A stretch of 64,000 bases of DNA from Frigidibacter albus (lineage in GTDB: Bacteria; Pseudomonadota; Alphaproteobacteria; Rhodobacterales; Rhodobacteraceae), in NCBI RefSeq assembly GCF_009908165.1, contig NZ_JAAAUC010000013.1, positions 1 through 64,000 of the forward strand, given 5' to 3'. Below the pieces are notes generated by a model. That model did no database searches. It worked only from the letters and a program-made list of their open reading frames with translations, and had not been told where the DNA came from. This document shows, in pieces, positions 19,001-24,240 of this stretch (position 1 is its first letter; each line of letters begins with the position of its first letter). The translations under genes and the position numbers were made by a program.

Positions 19001-19308
19001 ACAGGCGGGACATCGGCGTTGTAGAAGATCTCGCCGGGGGTCTTGACCAGGAATGTATAGCCATCCGCCGTCTGGACAAAGGCAACGTTCCCTTGCGTCG
19101 GTGTCGACGCCGGATCGCGGATCAGGGCCTGGACCGTGGTCGATTGCCCGGTCTGCGGATTGAAGACGCTCGCCCCGAGGGTCGAAGCACTGGACGGCGC
19201 CGGATCGTCAGCCGCGCGCCCGGGATGCGGAGCGATGCAGGCGAGGAACAGGATCAGGACCGTGGTGGTCACGAGCTGGGGCGACGTGCTTCCGGCTTCA
19301 CAAGACAT
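7033..19308 (-). CDS. Giant glycine-rich repeat autotransporter (type Va), about 4,090 residues
   Basis: A single uninterrupted 12.3-kb frame. N-terminus: Sec-type signal (VLILFLACIAPHPGRA) with likely cleavage near residue 33. Residues about 225-3460 carry roughly 47 copies of a unit of about 65-80 residues whose core reads (G/S)(I/V)xAQS(V/I)GGGGGNGG, preceded by a TxGDxS turn and followed by a VxVGxGGSGGxGGxGG strand. Fewer-Gly copies lie at both ends. A non-repetitive linker (3460-3800) follows, then a short Cys-bracketed loop (CDHPLGSGAGILENGC) and a C-terminal autotransporter beta-barrel (about 3806 to the end) finishing in GMKF with the terminal aromatic needed for outer-membrane insertion. 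It should be a surface fibre/adhesin. ATG 19308 follows AGGA; an in-frame TTG at 19314 is weaker. IalB follows 5 nt later. Confidence 0.9.
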   Translation of the reverse strand: MSCEAGSTSPQLVTTTVLILFLACIAPHPGRAADDPAPSSASTLGASVFNPQTGQSTTVQALIRDPASTPTQGNVAFVQTADGYTFLVKTPGEIFYNADVPPVAFTVVSVAGGVARISAGGNEAEVAFGITNAEYAEQIAGEDTDTPDTVTPVIQGPDGVVQVSHGGNGSNGRSGALFVPPRSGGNGGAGPTRSESLNSDVNATSRSGWEIGSVGGNGGNGGNSYGSFWDGEKGGNGAVGGAVTATQGAASTIVTQGNAHHGIIAYSRSGKAGNGGSGYAAPGGGAGGLAADGGNVTVNQSGKIETSGNDSHGIFALSVGNNGGSGGSQWGLVGAAGGGGIGGSGARVEVKSFAGAEIHTRGNFSHGILAQSVGGSGGSAGFSGNLLVSLVGSGDGGGNGGVVSVSNGGAIQTDGTMSRGIMAQSVGGGGGAGGTAAGAVSLALGGAGNNGGSGSSVTVVNAATGTIVTKGDMSDGIMAQSIGGSGGRGANAYGLVALGGDGAKAGSGAAVSVSNFGRIETAGDRARGIIAQSIGGGGGDGGNSGGMVAVGGDGDGGGEGGAVTIVNDGVILTEGDEAMGLLAQSIGGGGGNGGSAGSIGAFASVGIGGAGGTGGAGGAVNVTLSDTDAANPSLIRTRGDRSTGVFAQSVGGGGGNGGGAVSVGVGAFGAASVAVGGSGGKGGAGGTVTLSGQGNAQVQTEGTDATGVMLQSVGGGGGNGGYAISAAVSGGPVSGSFSVAVGGSGGSGGAGGTVLAGSLDGSGALVSPGFSGSVLTTGDRSSGMIFQSVGGGGGNGGLAVAAAGGGSLAFSGSVSVGVGGSGGLGGAGGTVRVRTDGDVTTIGNSSTALLAQSVGGGGGNGGGSIAAGVSASGGVAATITAAVGGSGGGAGGGGLVELIAGGEQIKTEGQFSTGVLAQSVGGGGGNGGYSIGAGVAGAGGGAGAISVAVGASAGGGGDGGTLTADIGAGVWTRGDDSGAVLIQSVGGGGGNGGFAVAAGIAGAGAGSGAITVGLGGSGGTGGQGGRVVAAQGGDVLTEGDRAAGVVAQSIGGGGGNGGFAVSGALAGSGTGSGSIAVGLGGSGDAGGSGGAVTAAIGGDVTTMGTDSVAILAQSVGGGGGNGGFSVAGAMAGAGVGAGAVSVGLGGSGGTGATGGSVSLVSNGDVWTQGDRSSGVVAQSLGGGGGNGGFSVAAGAAGAGTGAGSVSVGLGGSGAGGGNAGNVTATSNGLILTQGDASAGFVAQSIGGGGGNGGFNVSAAVAGAGTGAGAVAVGLGGSGAGGGNGGSVTAITTGNIETQGTSSVGILAQSVGGGGGNGGFDVATTGAGAGTGAGAVSVGLGGAGAGGGNGGAVDLTVRNDVQTGGDHSAAVVAQSVGGGGGNGGFNVSAAGSGAGTGSGAVGVGIGGSAGTGGDGARVDSDVAGDMTTSGDSSTGVLVQSVGGGGGNGGMNVSGALSFAGTGSGAAAIGIGGSGGLGGSGGNVASIYSGTALTFGDSSGGVVAQSLGGGGGNGGINISGAISVGSDFSGAVGFGIGGFGGGGGGAGSADLVMSGVVQTSGNDSIGVLTQSLGGGGGNGALNVSGAVSISKGASGAVGLGVGGFGGSGADAGALASSSISGKVLTLGDRSAGVVTQSIGGGGGNGGANLTGALNLTRTSGGAAALGLGGFGGDGGNGGRVISTVTATGAGESITTVGADSIGVLAQSVGGGGGSGGLNVSGAVSLSGQSGAAVALGLGGFGGAGGDAGATSLSVTGDVNTYGNGSDGVVAQSVGGGGGSGGVNVSGSLALTKPQTSSTIFSVSAGVGGFGGGGGTAGAVDLSYGGTVRAVPGTISGNDFTPNASGSASGLVAQSIGGGGGRGGVNVSAGVAISSKPGPTQGNSNSSSYAVLVGVGGFGGTGGDAGNVSVDVAAGSKIYAHGVSSSGILAQSVGGGGGTGGLNVSGGIVSDTSLIVGVGGMGGNAGQAADVSVAAVADIYVSTNPASVVDPTDASFEAKLRSVFGDSVFNDMANSAVDGVEGLIQDKGLKNLFVDLGLFKGEEGPETEGSAGILAQSIGGGGGNGGLNVSGGLALSKDGKIPSVTFGIGGFGGDANTSGNVSVDHTGTIEVAGNWKHGIFAQSVAGGGGNGGLNISGQLNWGSSDGSGGATDLSIVAGLGGHGGTGANAGDVEVISSGNISTSGYHARGVFAQSIGGGGGTGGINVTAVGTKDSSPIAIGIGGFGASGGDAGDVRVIRGTTDLAAGQIVTNGSGSHGIEASSIGGGGGDAGINAVLGFSKTTGAGEPGGATPDRKVPANTGVDASVIPNFNAVLDQLEGKTQTGSASGEKKSVNSAVIAVGGSAGNAGQGGQVEVVHFGDVATLGEASYGVFAQSIGGGGGNAAFNMGKIFETGDAKNNKGFGLAIGGGTGTGGTGGDVSVRNTGDIDTVGAGSHGIFAQSVGGGGGNTSFNSIGQGGEGGNIGIVIGRTGGTGGSAGDIYASSDGNVITRGDGAHALFAQSIGNGGGNSGTNSVSLSTPGEGDKAGQDFKLSVGLEGGEGGTAGDVVAVADGLLATGGDDAHGIFAQSVGGGGGTAGSAGGSAGTATSYSLNIGGTGGTGGTSGTVNVDSTAEIATQGDRSVGILAQSVGGAGGTGGAVNSGPGALAIAKATVKGSETGTTVSVNIGGSGGEGMTSGDVTVISENIITTLGSSSHGIQAQSIGGGGGKGGLVENKIVNLKSNIATTATFSLGGSGGSGAVSGAVSVTNLSDIGTQGDRSAGIFAQAIGGGGGDAQHVRNIIAGAAADNSSRSALLIGGTGGTGAQGGSVTVANGASARIVTDGTESHGIFAQSIGGGGGNGSDVLSISKGDAASGAKMSQSIQLGLGGSGGTGGAGGAVDVVNEGLIVTRGDRAHGILAQSIGGGGGNGGYSITGNASLSPGSESDPTLALNMGGAGGSGNAGGNVTVSNSGEIHVSGADSYGVLAQSVGGGGGNGGVAIALSLQDIGGQASGKSYTKLALGGAGGAGADGGDVSVTHEGTIVVSGDRAYGIFAQSVGGGGGNAGFSISAPAVMVADYVTSTLLGARSGSEGKAGTVTVTSKGDILVTGTGSKAIFAQSVNGGGGNVDTFLDFASAEGEQDARANMVARAALPGDPGTGMIYAATLGGADLQGSAGEAVEQSHEGDITVTADRSVGLIVQSIGGGGGTQAIALNSTGSPSDLTVAGHLGATNTGESSGGTVIANRTGQLVSGGDFSPGGIVQSIGGGGGRFAVAASGNAGARSASFSLGAVGTSLGNHGNTVTLALNGDILTFGDNSSGQIIQSIGGGGGEVQVTGLDAARVALGASDGSSGNGGAISVVNAGYTETQGARSHGFLLQSIGGGGGLVTTDLASAALTVDLSSGNSGSGGDVTFTNSGHILAIGTESVGVLAQSIGGGGGMVDGVFRGSAGGTGQGGRINLDLTGNIMALGRNGIAVFAQSAGSQGGDDITLNLDGVIIGGGNADEEDAPAAGTGPETAAIVLDGGASNTVTLSADTFLMGLNNRVLAGGDGNDQVLSFGAVVGNIDLGTGLNGFTLAQGGELYAQDEIALGEAGLLMIEGDLFLGGQAYLHDGTFGIGRAAADFRVTNLVSQTTVVTGSAVFASTATYTPDVFFRQDLAYGGESDLIVVSADATMGGTIFPVLRILERAGPLVIVNAGGATFDSGTTVIGTPVLTYSIGLNGPTGDGSTIDLLVEADYRMSGMNGNQRRTAGHFNRILAGEGSAAMGPMFTLLATTADEAAIIDAIDRLGSEDYAATQVDALHSALTFADSVMNCDHPLGSGAGILENGCYWMRGTGRWMERDQSFESRRFETESNGFGGGVRVPLGADLQLGIAVEQESFRMTNGDRFAASGDRLAIGAALMREVGAWDMYGVLSTSNARYDSTRGIGVSGELVDGTPVVAGVAFARQRVGTANLRLGGSYRHDFEDSDIYLSPGLDFDATYLRAQGTSETGSDYALVLRDTNQWVLSLTPSLELGIDRKTASGSQIRAFARGEVSVSNTDALYVNATFPGASDLDGTFRNYSEISNLRGRLKLGVSVHNAEGTGFFNLGYQAEVGEGIEGRAASLGFGMKF
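8930..18500 (-). repeat. Array of about 47 coding repeats inside the autotransporter gene
   Basis: About 47 copies of a 200-240-bp unit, each centred on a run of GGC/GGT codons seen on the + strand as GCCGCCGCC tracts next to GATGGACTGCGC- or GACCGATTGCGC-like blocks. Unit spacing is regular from about 18200 to 15000 and 14400 to 13500. It is broken by non-repeat coding inserts near 13165-13395, 12315-12490 and 9850-10000. Neighbouring units in the 15000-16500 part are the most alike, suggesting recent tandem amplification. Confidence 0.85.
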
Positions 19309-19401
19309 CGACAAATCCTATTCCCGCCCTGGGAACGCCCTGAAGGGCGGTCCTGAGCGTCATCGCGGCGCGACGGAGGTGAGAAAAATACAAAGATACC
19401 C

Positions 19402-19434
19402 GCGACCTAGTGGTCGCCGCTCCTTTCGTGTCAA
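19402..19434 (-). promoter_or_regulatory. Candidate promoter with overlapping palindrome upstream of the autotransporter
   Basis: On the minus strand TTGACA (19434-19429) is followed after 17 bases by ACTAGG (19411-19406), a weak -10. The palindrome GCGACC-ACTA-GGTCGC (19402-19417) covers that -10. The leader to ATG 19308 would be about 90 bases. A repressor bound there would block the promoter. Inference from position and symmetry only. Confidence 0.45.
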
Positions 19435-19499
19435 CTTCTTTCAGCGGTCCGGCATGACTTTCCAGCCTGCGGTCCGGAGAGGTAGCCATGCCGGCTTTG

Positions 19500-19744
19500 C
19501 CGATCTGATGGTTCTGTGCGGCGACACTCGTGTCAAAGGTGCCCAAAGGGCGGCCGTGGCCCGAACCGAAGGTGGCCTGCCACACTGTGCTGGCGCAGGG
19601 CTGCGGCCGGTTGCTGGCCGGGATCTGGAAGCAAGGGTGAAGGCCGGCAAGTCGGCAGGCGGCATCAGTTATGGCTACAAGGGGGACCGGAGTCTCCGCG
19701 CCGATGGCCAAGTGACGACAGGCGCACCCTCGCCTCGCTGCTGA
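19500..19744 (+). pseudogene. Serine site-specific recombinase remnant
   Basis: The + strand reads RDLEARVKAGKSAGGISYGYK and then SLRADGQVTTG. This matches the segment of large serine recombinases just after the catalytic domain (typically KTRRGLxGRVxAGKSxGGxxYGY). Upstream residues do not align in frame and a stop follows at 19742, so only a fragment survives. It marks a past integration event at the upstream border of the adhesin locus. Confidence 0.65.
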
Positions 19745-20033
19745 CCGGTGGCGGCGCCACGCTGCGGCGACATCGGCTGATCTTCCGGAGGAATCGGTGA
19801 TGGGCGCCCAGCCCTGCACGGAGGTGATGCTGCTGCGCGGTGGAGGGCGGGTCACCCGGTGCAAGATTACAGCGCAGCACGCGACAGCTGATCTTGCCCT
19901 CCGCGTGCAGGATCCGCAGTTTCTGCCGTAAAAGCTTGAAAATGCGCAGCAAATGCTCCATCCCTTCCCTAGTCTGGACGCCATGGATGCCAATGGCCGG
20001 AATGTGAGAGTGACCCTGCAGCCCACCCCCACC

Positions 20034-20882
20034 ATGCAGCTGGAATCCTATCAGGTCTTCGCCGCACCGATGACGGTGGAGGATCTGCCGAAGCTGCACG
20101 AGCTGTCGATCGGCGTCGGCTGGCCGCACCGCCCCGAGGATTGGGAGCTGGCGATCAGCCTCGGCGAGGGCATCGTCGCGCGCGACGAGATCGGCCGCGT
20201 CGTCGGCTCGGCAATGTGGTTTCCGCTTGGCACGGACTTCGCCGCCATCGGCATGGTCATCACCTCGCCGCGGCTGCAAGAGCTTGGCGCGGGCAACTGG
20301 CTGATGGGGCATATCCTGGACCGGGTCGGTGCGCGCGGCAAGGTGCTGAACGCCACCCGCGCCGCCTACCGGCTTTATATCTCGCTGGGGTTCATGCCGC
20401 TCTCGCCGGTCCACCAGCACAATGGCATCGTGGGCGAGGTTCCGGCCAGCCCGCGCCACGCCCGCCCGCTGCGCCCCGAGGATGCGGCGGCTATCCACTC
20501 TCTGGATACCGCGGCGATGGGGGCCGCGCGCCCTGCCCTGATCGACCGGCTGCTGCAGCTCTCCACTGGCACGGTGCTGGAACGGGATGGGCGGGTGACC
20601 GGCTTTGCCCTTTGCCGCAAGTTCGGGCGCGGCCATGTCGTCGGCCCGGTGGTGGCGGAAACCGAGGAAGACGCCATCGCGCTGGTCGCGCCCCATGCCG
20701 AGGCGCTGTCGGGCCAGTTCCTGCGGATGGATACCCGCCAGCCCGAAGGGCCCCTGCGCGACTTCCTCATCGCCGCGGGGATCAGGCATCACGACACGGT
20801 GACGCGGATGGGCCTTGGCCCCGTGCCACAGGTGCAGGGACCGGCGCAGACCATGGCACTGGTCAATCAGGCCTTCGGCTAG
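20034..20882 (+). CDS. GNAT-family acetyltransferase with C-terminal GNAT-like domain
   Basis: About 282 residues from MQLESYQV. The first half has a GNAT fold: WPHRPEDWELA, a GEGIVARDEIGRVVGSAMW strand pair and the YRLYISLGF block near the acetyl-CoA site. The second half (about 165-275) is a second GNAT-like domain of the Acetyltransf_18 type. It is a clear paralogue of the gene at 31794-32618 (both have GWPHR.EDW). I placed the start by alignment with that paralogue; ATG 19953 or 19983 are possible longer starts and none has a strong ribosome site. It acetylates an unknown amine, probably a substrate of this catabolic island. Confidence 0.8.
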   Translation: MQLESYQVFAAPMTVEDLPKLHELSIGVGWPHRPEDWELAISLGEGIVARDEIGRVVGSAMWFPLGTDFAAIGMVITSPRLQELGAGNWLMGHILDRVGARGKVLNATRAAYRLYISLGFMPLSPVHQHNGIVGEVPASPRHARPLRPEDAAAIHSLDTAAMGAARPALIDRLLQLSTGTVLERDGRVTGFALCRKFGRGHVVGPVVAETEEDAIALVAPHAEALSGQFLRMDTRQPEGPLRDFLIAAGIRHHDTVTRMGLGPVPQVQGPAQTMALVNQAFG

Positions 20883-20888
20883 GCCCGC

Positions 20889-22217
20889 CTACATCATCCC
20901 CATGCTGCCCAGATCGGTGCCGTCGATCATCCTCTCGTACCGGAACGGGCGCGGATCGACCGAGGGTGCATCGCCGCGGATCAGCTCCGCCGCCAGCCGC
21001 CCCGCCGCGGGCCCGGTGCCAAAGCCGTGCCCGGTATGCCCGGCCGAGATGAACAGGCCCGGGCGCGAGCGCACCGGGCCGATCACCGGGATGGCGTCGG
21101 GCGTGCAATCGACCATCCCGCCCCAGGCATGGGCGATGCGCAGGCCTGCCAGCCCCGGATAGGCGCGGGCCAGCCCCTCCAGCCCCCGCCGCAGCAGGGC
21201 GGCATCGGGCGCCGGGTCCAGCACCCGCACCCGCTCGAAGGGTGATCGCCCATCGGCCCGCCAGCGCTGCAATGAGTCCGGGCCGGTCAGGAAATTGCGG
21301 TTCAGCGTCAGGCTCAGCTTCGCGCGCCGTTGCAGGAAGGTCGGCCAGAAGGGCCGCGCCTGCAGCATCCCCATCGGCGCGATATGCAGCTTGCCAAAGC
21401 CGCTGAGGCCGACGGTATAGCCGCCATCCAGCCGCCGCCGCAGCGTCAGGTCCGGCATCGAATGCCCGCCCGCCAGCAGCTCTGCCCCCGGCTCGGTGGC
21501 GAAAGACGTCGACTGGATCGAGGCTTGCAAGAAGGGCACGCCCTGATGGCGCAGCAGCATCCCGGCCCATGCCCCGCCCGCGACAAGCACCGCATCGCAG
21601 CCGATGCGCCCGGTTTCCGTGACGACGCCCGACACCCGCCCCCCCGCAAACTCGATCTCGCGCGCGGCGCAGCCCTGATGCAGCCTTGCCCCGGCCCGCC
21701 GCGCGGCCTCGGCCATCACCGGCACCGCGAGCGCCGGTTCGGCGCGGCCATCGGTGGGCGAGTGCACCCCGCCCGTCCAGGGCTGCGCGTGGTGCGGCAG
21801 CAGGGCCGCAGCCTCGACGCCGCTGATCATCCGGCTGTCGACGCCATAGCCGCGCGCCATCCGACCCCAGGCCTCCCAAGCCGCCAGATCCGCCTGATTG
21901 CTGGAAGTATAGACCAGCCCCGACCGGCGGAAGCCGACATCGGCCCCGGCCTCCTCGGCCAGCGTGTCCCACATGCGCATCGCCAGGATCGCCAGCGGCA
22001 ATTCGCGCTCATCCCGGTTCTGCTGGCGGCACCAGCCCCAGTTGCGGCTGGATTGCTCGCCGCCGATCACGCCCTTTTCCACCAGCGCGACAGAGCTGCC
22101 GCGCCGTGCCAGCTCCCACGCCGCAGCGACGCCGGAGATGCCCCCGCCGATCACGACGACATCGGCGCGGGGTGGCAGGCTTGCGTCGCTGGCCACGGCG
22201 CGAACGGGCGGAGACAT
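20889..22217 (-). CDS. FAD-dependent amine/amino-acid oxidoreductase (DAO family), copy 1
   Basis: 442 residues. The Rossmann FAD motif VVVIGGGISGVAAAWELARRG lies near the N-terminus (about 21-41), followed by the subfamily signature SSRNWGWCRQQNRDERELP. C-terminal blocks HAWGGMVDCTPDAIPVIGP and SAGHTGHGFGTGP close the FAD site. DAO enzymes deaminate or demethylate small amines and amino acids, including opines and D-amino acids. ATG 22217 follows AAAGGA. It lies 17 nt downstream of a tandem paralogue with the same signature, and both are likely one operon divergent from an Lrp/AsnC gene. Substrate unknown. Confidence 0.9.
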   Translation of the reverse strand: MSPPVRAVASDASLPPRADVVVIGGGISGVAAAWELARRGSSVALVEKGVIGGEQSSRNWGWCRQQNRDERELPLAILAMRMWDTLAEEAGADVGFRRSGLVYTSSNQADLAAWEAWGRMARGYGVDSRMISGVEAAALLPHHAQPWTGGVHSPTDGRAEPALAVPVMAEAARRAGARLHQGCAAREIEFAGGRVSGVVTETGRIGCDAVLVAGGAWAGMLLRHQGVPFLQASIQSTSFATEPGAELLAGGHSMPDLTLRRRLDGGYTVGLSGFGKLHIAPMGMLQARPFWPTFLQRRAKLSLTLNRNFLTGPDSLQRWRADGRSPFERVRVLDPAPDAALLRRGLEGLARAYPGLAGLRIAHAWGGMVDCTPDAIPVIGPVRSRPGLFISAGHTGHGFGTGPAAGRLAAELIRGDAPSVDPRPFRYERMIDGTDLGSMGMM

Positions 22218-22234
22218 GGCGTCCTTTCGGCGGA

Positions 22235-23554
22235 TCAGAAATCCGCGACCTTGCCCCAGCTTGACCGTTCAAACCGGGCGGGGTGGTAGGGTTTGGGGTC
22301 AAGGATCGGGGCGGCCCCGGTCACCAGATCGGCGATCAGGTGGCCTGCCCCCGGCCCGATGCCGAAGCCGTGGCCGCTGAACCCCGCCGCCAGGATGAAG
22401 CCGGGGATGTTCGTCTCGCCGATCGCGGGCACCCCGTCGGGGGTGGAGTCGATATACCCGGCCCAAGAGGCCGTGACCGGCACCCCGGCCAGCGCCGGGA
22501 ACAGCGCCCGCGCCCGGCGCAGGGTCTCGGCGATCTGGCCCTGGTCCGGGCTTGGGTCGAGGATGCGCATCCGCTCCATCGGCGTGGCGGCATCCAGCCG
22601 CCAGCGGCGCAGCGTCTCATGGCCCGACCGCATCCCTTGCAGCCCGCCCGGGGCCAGCGATTTGCGGCGCTTGAAGAACATCGGCAGGAAGCTGGTCGCG
22701 AACCGCATCTGCTGCGGCGTCAGATCGACCCGCGCCCTGCCGGAAATCGCCAGCGTATATCCGCCATCCCCGCGCCGCGTGGTGCTGACCTGTGCGGTGT
22801 GCAGCGCGTCGGGAAGATCCGCCCCGGGCCCCACCGCCAGGATAGACGAGCGGATCGAGGCCTGCGGAAAGCGGATCCCCAGCTGCCGGCAGAAGGATGA
22901 GGCCCAGGCCCCGCCCGCCATCACCACGGTGCGGGTGCGGATCACGCCCGCCTCTGTCACCACCCCGGCCACGCGCCCGCCCTCCAGCTCCAGCCCGCGG
23001 GCGGCGCACATCTGGTGGACGCTGCCGCCAAAGGCCAAGGTGCCAAGCGCGATCACCGGCGCCGCACGTTCGGGGCCCGCGATGCCGTCGGTGGGCGAGA
23101 ACACCCCGCCCTTCCAGGCCTTGCCGGTGGCGCGCCCGCGTTCTGCCGCCTCGGCCGCGCCCAGCATATGCGTCACCACGCCCTCGCCGCGGGCGAAGTC
23201 GCGCCAGCGGGCCCAGCCAGCCAGCTCCGCCTCGTCATTGGAAAGATACAGCAGTCCGCAACGGCGAAAGCCGACATCCTGCCCGATCTGCCCCGCCATC
23301 GCCTCCCACAGCGCAAGGCTGGCCGTCGCCATCGGCAGTTCGCGGGCATCGCGGTTCTGCTGGCGGCACCAGCCCCAGTTGCGGCTGGACTGTTCCGCCC
23401 CGATACGCCCCTTCTCGACCAGCGCCACCTTCACCCCGCGCCGCGCCAGATAATAGGCGGTGCAGACCCCGACGATCCCGCCGCCGATCACCACGACATC
23501 GGCCGCCTGCGGCAGGGCCGGGCTCGTGGTCACATGAAGCAAGGGTGCGGGCAT
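22235..23554 (-). CDS. FAD-dependent amine/amino-acid oxidoreductase (DAO family), copy 2
   Basis: 439 residues from MPAPLLHVTTSPALP; GGAGG lies 5 bases before ATG 23554. FAD motif VVVIGGGIVGVCTAYYLARRG, signature SSRNWGWCRQQNRDARELP and C-terminal SWAGYIDSTPDGVPAIGE with GFSGHGFGIGPG. It is the upstream paralogue of the 20889-22217 gene and has clearly diverged from it, so this is not a recent duplication. The two may oxidise related substrates or different stereoisomers. The Lrp/AsnC gene starts 210 bases away on the other strand and probably controls both. Confidence 0.9.
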   Translation of the reverse strand: MPAPLLHVTTSPALPQAADVVVIGGGIVGVCTAYYLARRGVKVALVEKGRIGAEQSSRNWGWCRQQNRDARELPMATASLALWEAMAGQIGQDVGFRRCGLLYLSNDEAELAGWARWRDFARGEGVVTHMLGAAEAAERGRATGKAWKGGVFSPTDGIAGPERAAPVIALGTLAFGGSVHQMCAARGLELEGGRVAGVVTEAGVIRTRTVVMAGGAWASSFCRQLGIRFPQASIRSSILAVGPGADLPDALHTAQVSTTRRGDGGYTLAISGRARVDLTPQQMRFATSFLPMFFKRRKSLAPGGLQGMRSGHETLRRWRLDAATPMERMRILDPSPDQGQIAETLRRARALFPALAGVPVTASWAGYIDSTPDGVPAIGETNIPGFILAAGFSGHGFGIGPGAGHLIADLVTGAAPILDPKPYHPARFERSSWGKVADF

Positions 23555-23763
23555 CGGAGCCTCCGTTTTCGCCAGTCTAGGCCGCACCGCCCGGTTCGGG
23601 CTGCCGGTCCTGCGCGGATTGCAGCATTTCGTGCCGGACGCACAACCCTTGCCAGCGCGTTATACCGCCTTGCTTTTGCCGGGCTGGCCTTGGGCGCCCT
23701 GCCCATGTAGGCTGAGCGCACCGGCAGATCCTGCGTGTGCCGGACCAGCGCAAGGGGCACACA

Positions 23764-24240
23764 GTGAAGCTTGACCGGATCGACATCCGCATCCTGCATG
23801 AATTGCAGAAGAACGGCCGCATCACCAATGTGGAGCTGGCGGAACTGGTGCATCTGTCCCCCAGCCCCTGCCTGATGCGCGTGAAGAAACTGCAGCAAGC
23901 TGGCTATATCACTGGATATTCCGCGCAGATCGACATCGCCAAGCTGGGCCAGACCATCACCGTCTTTACCGAGGTGACGCTGAAGAACCATCGCCAGATC
24001 GACTTTGCCCGCTTCCAGCAAGCCGCCGAGAAGGTCGAGGAGATCATCGAATGCCACCTGATTTCAGGGGGTTACGACTACTTGTTAAAGTTCGTCACCG
24101 GCGGCATCGGCGAGTATCAGACGATCATGGAACGGCTGACCGACATGGATATCGGCATCGACAAGTATTTCAGCTTCGTCGTGATGAAATCGCCCTTCAT
24201 CAAGACGCATCTGCCGCTGAAAAGCATCTTCCCGATGTAG
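23764..24240 (+). CDS. Lrp/AsnC-family transcriptional regulator
   Basis: 158 residues from GTG 23764, preceded by AAGGGG at good spacing (a GTG at 23737 is possible but poorer). The N-terminal HTH reads LDRIDIRILHELQKNGRITNVELAELVHLSPSP and the C-terminal RAM/ActD ligand domain runs about 65-150 (VEEIIECHLISGGYDYLLKF). Members sense amino acids and often switch divergent catabolic genes, here the tandem FAD oxidases. Its stop (24240) abuts the stop of the convergent ABC ATPase gene (24241) with no base between. Confidence 0.93.
   Translation: MKLDRIDIRILHELQKNGRITNVELAELVHLSPSPCLMRVKKLQQAGYITGYSAQIDIAKLGQTITVFTEVTLKNHRQIDFARFQQAAEKVEEIIECHLISGGYDYLLKFVTGGIGEYQTIMERLTDMDIGIDKYFSFVVMKSPFIKTHLPLKSIFPM

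Larger units (their letters stand above)
19309..20033. other. Gap upstream of the autotransporter holding promoter and recombinase remnant
   Basis: 725 bases. From left to right: promoter/palindrome of the autotransporter (19402-19434), a serine-recombinase remnant (about 19500-19744), then about 290 bases with no recognisable feature before the GNAT gene. Two in-frame ATGs at 19953 and 19983 could extend the GNAT N-terminus into the last 80 bases. Confidence 0.5.

Noticed and set aside
7414-19356. Long open frames on the + strand (for example 7414-10413, 10630-14340, 14605-16380, 16753-19356)
   Set aside because: They are mirror frames of the autotransporter: low-complexity Arg/Ala-rich products, no start sites with ribosome sequences, no domains. 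They arise because GGC-rich codons on one strand read as GCC/CGG open frames on the other.
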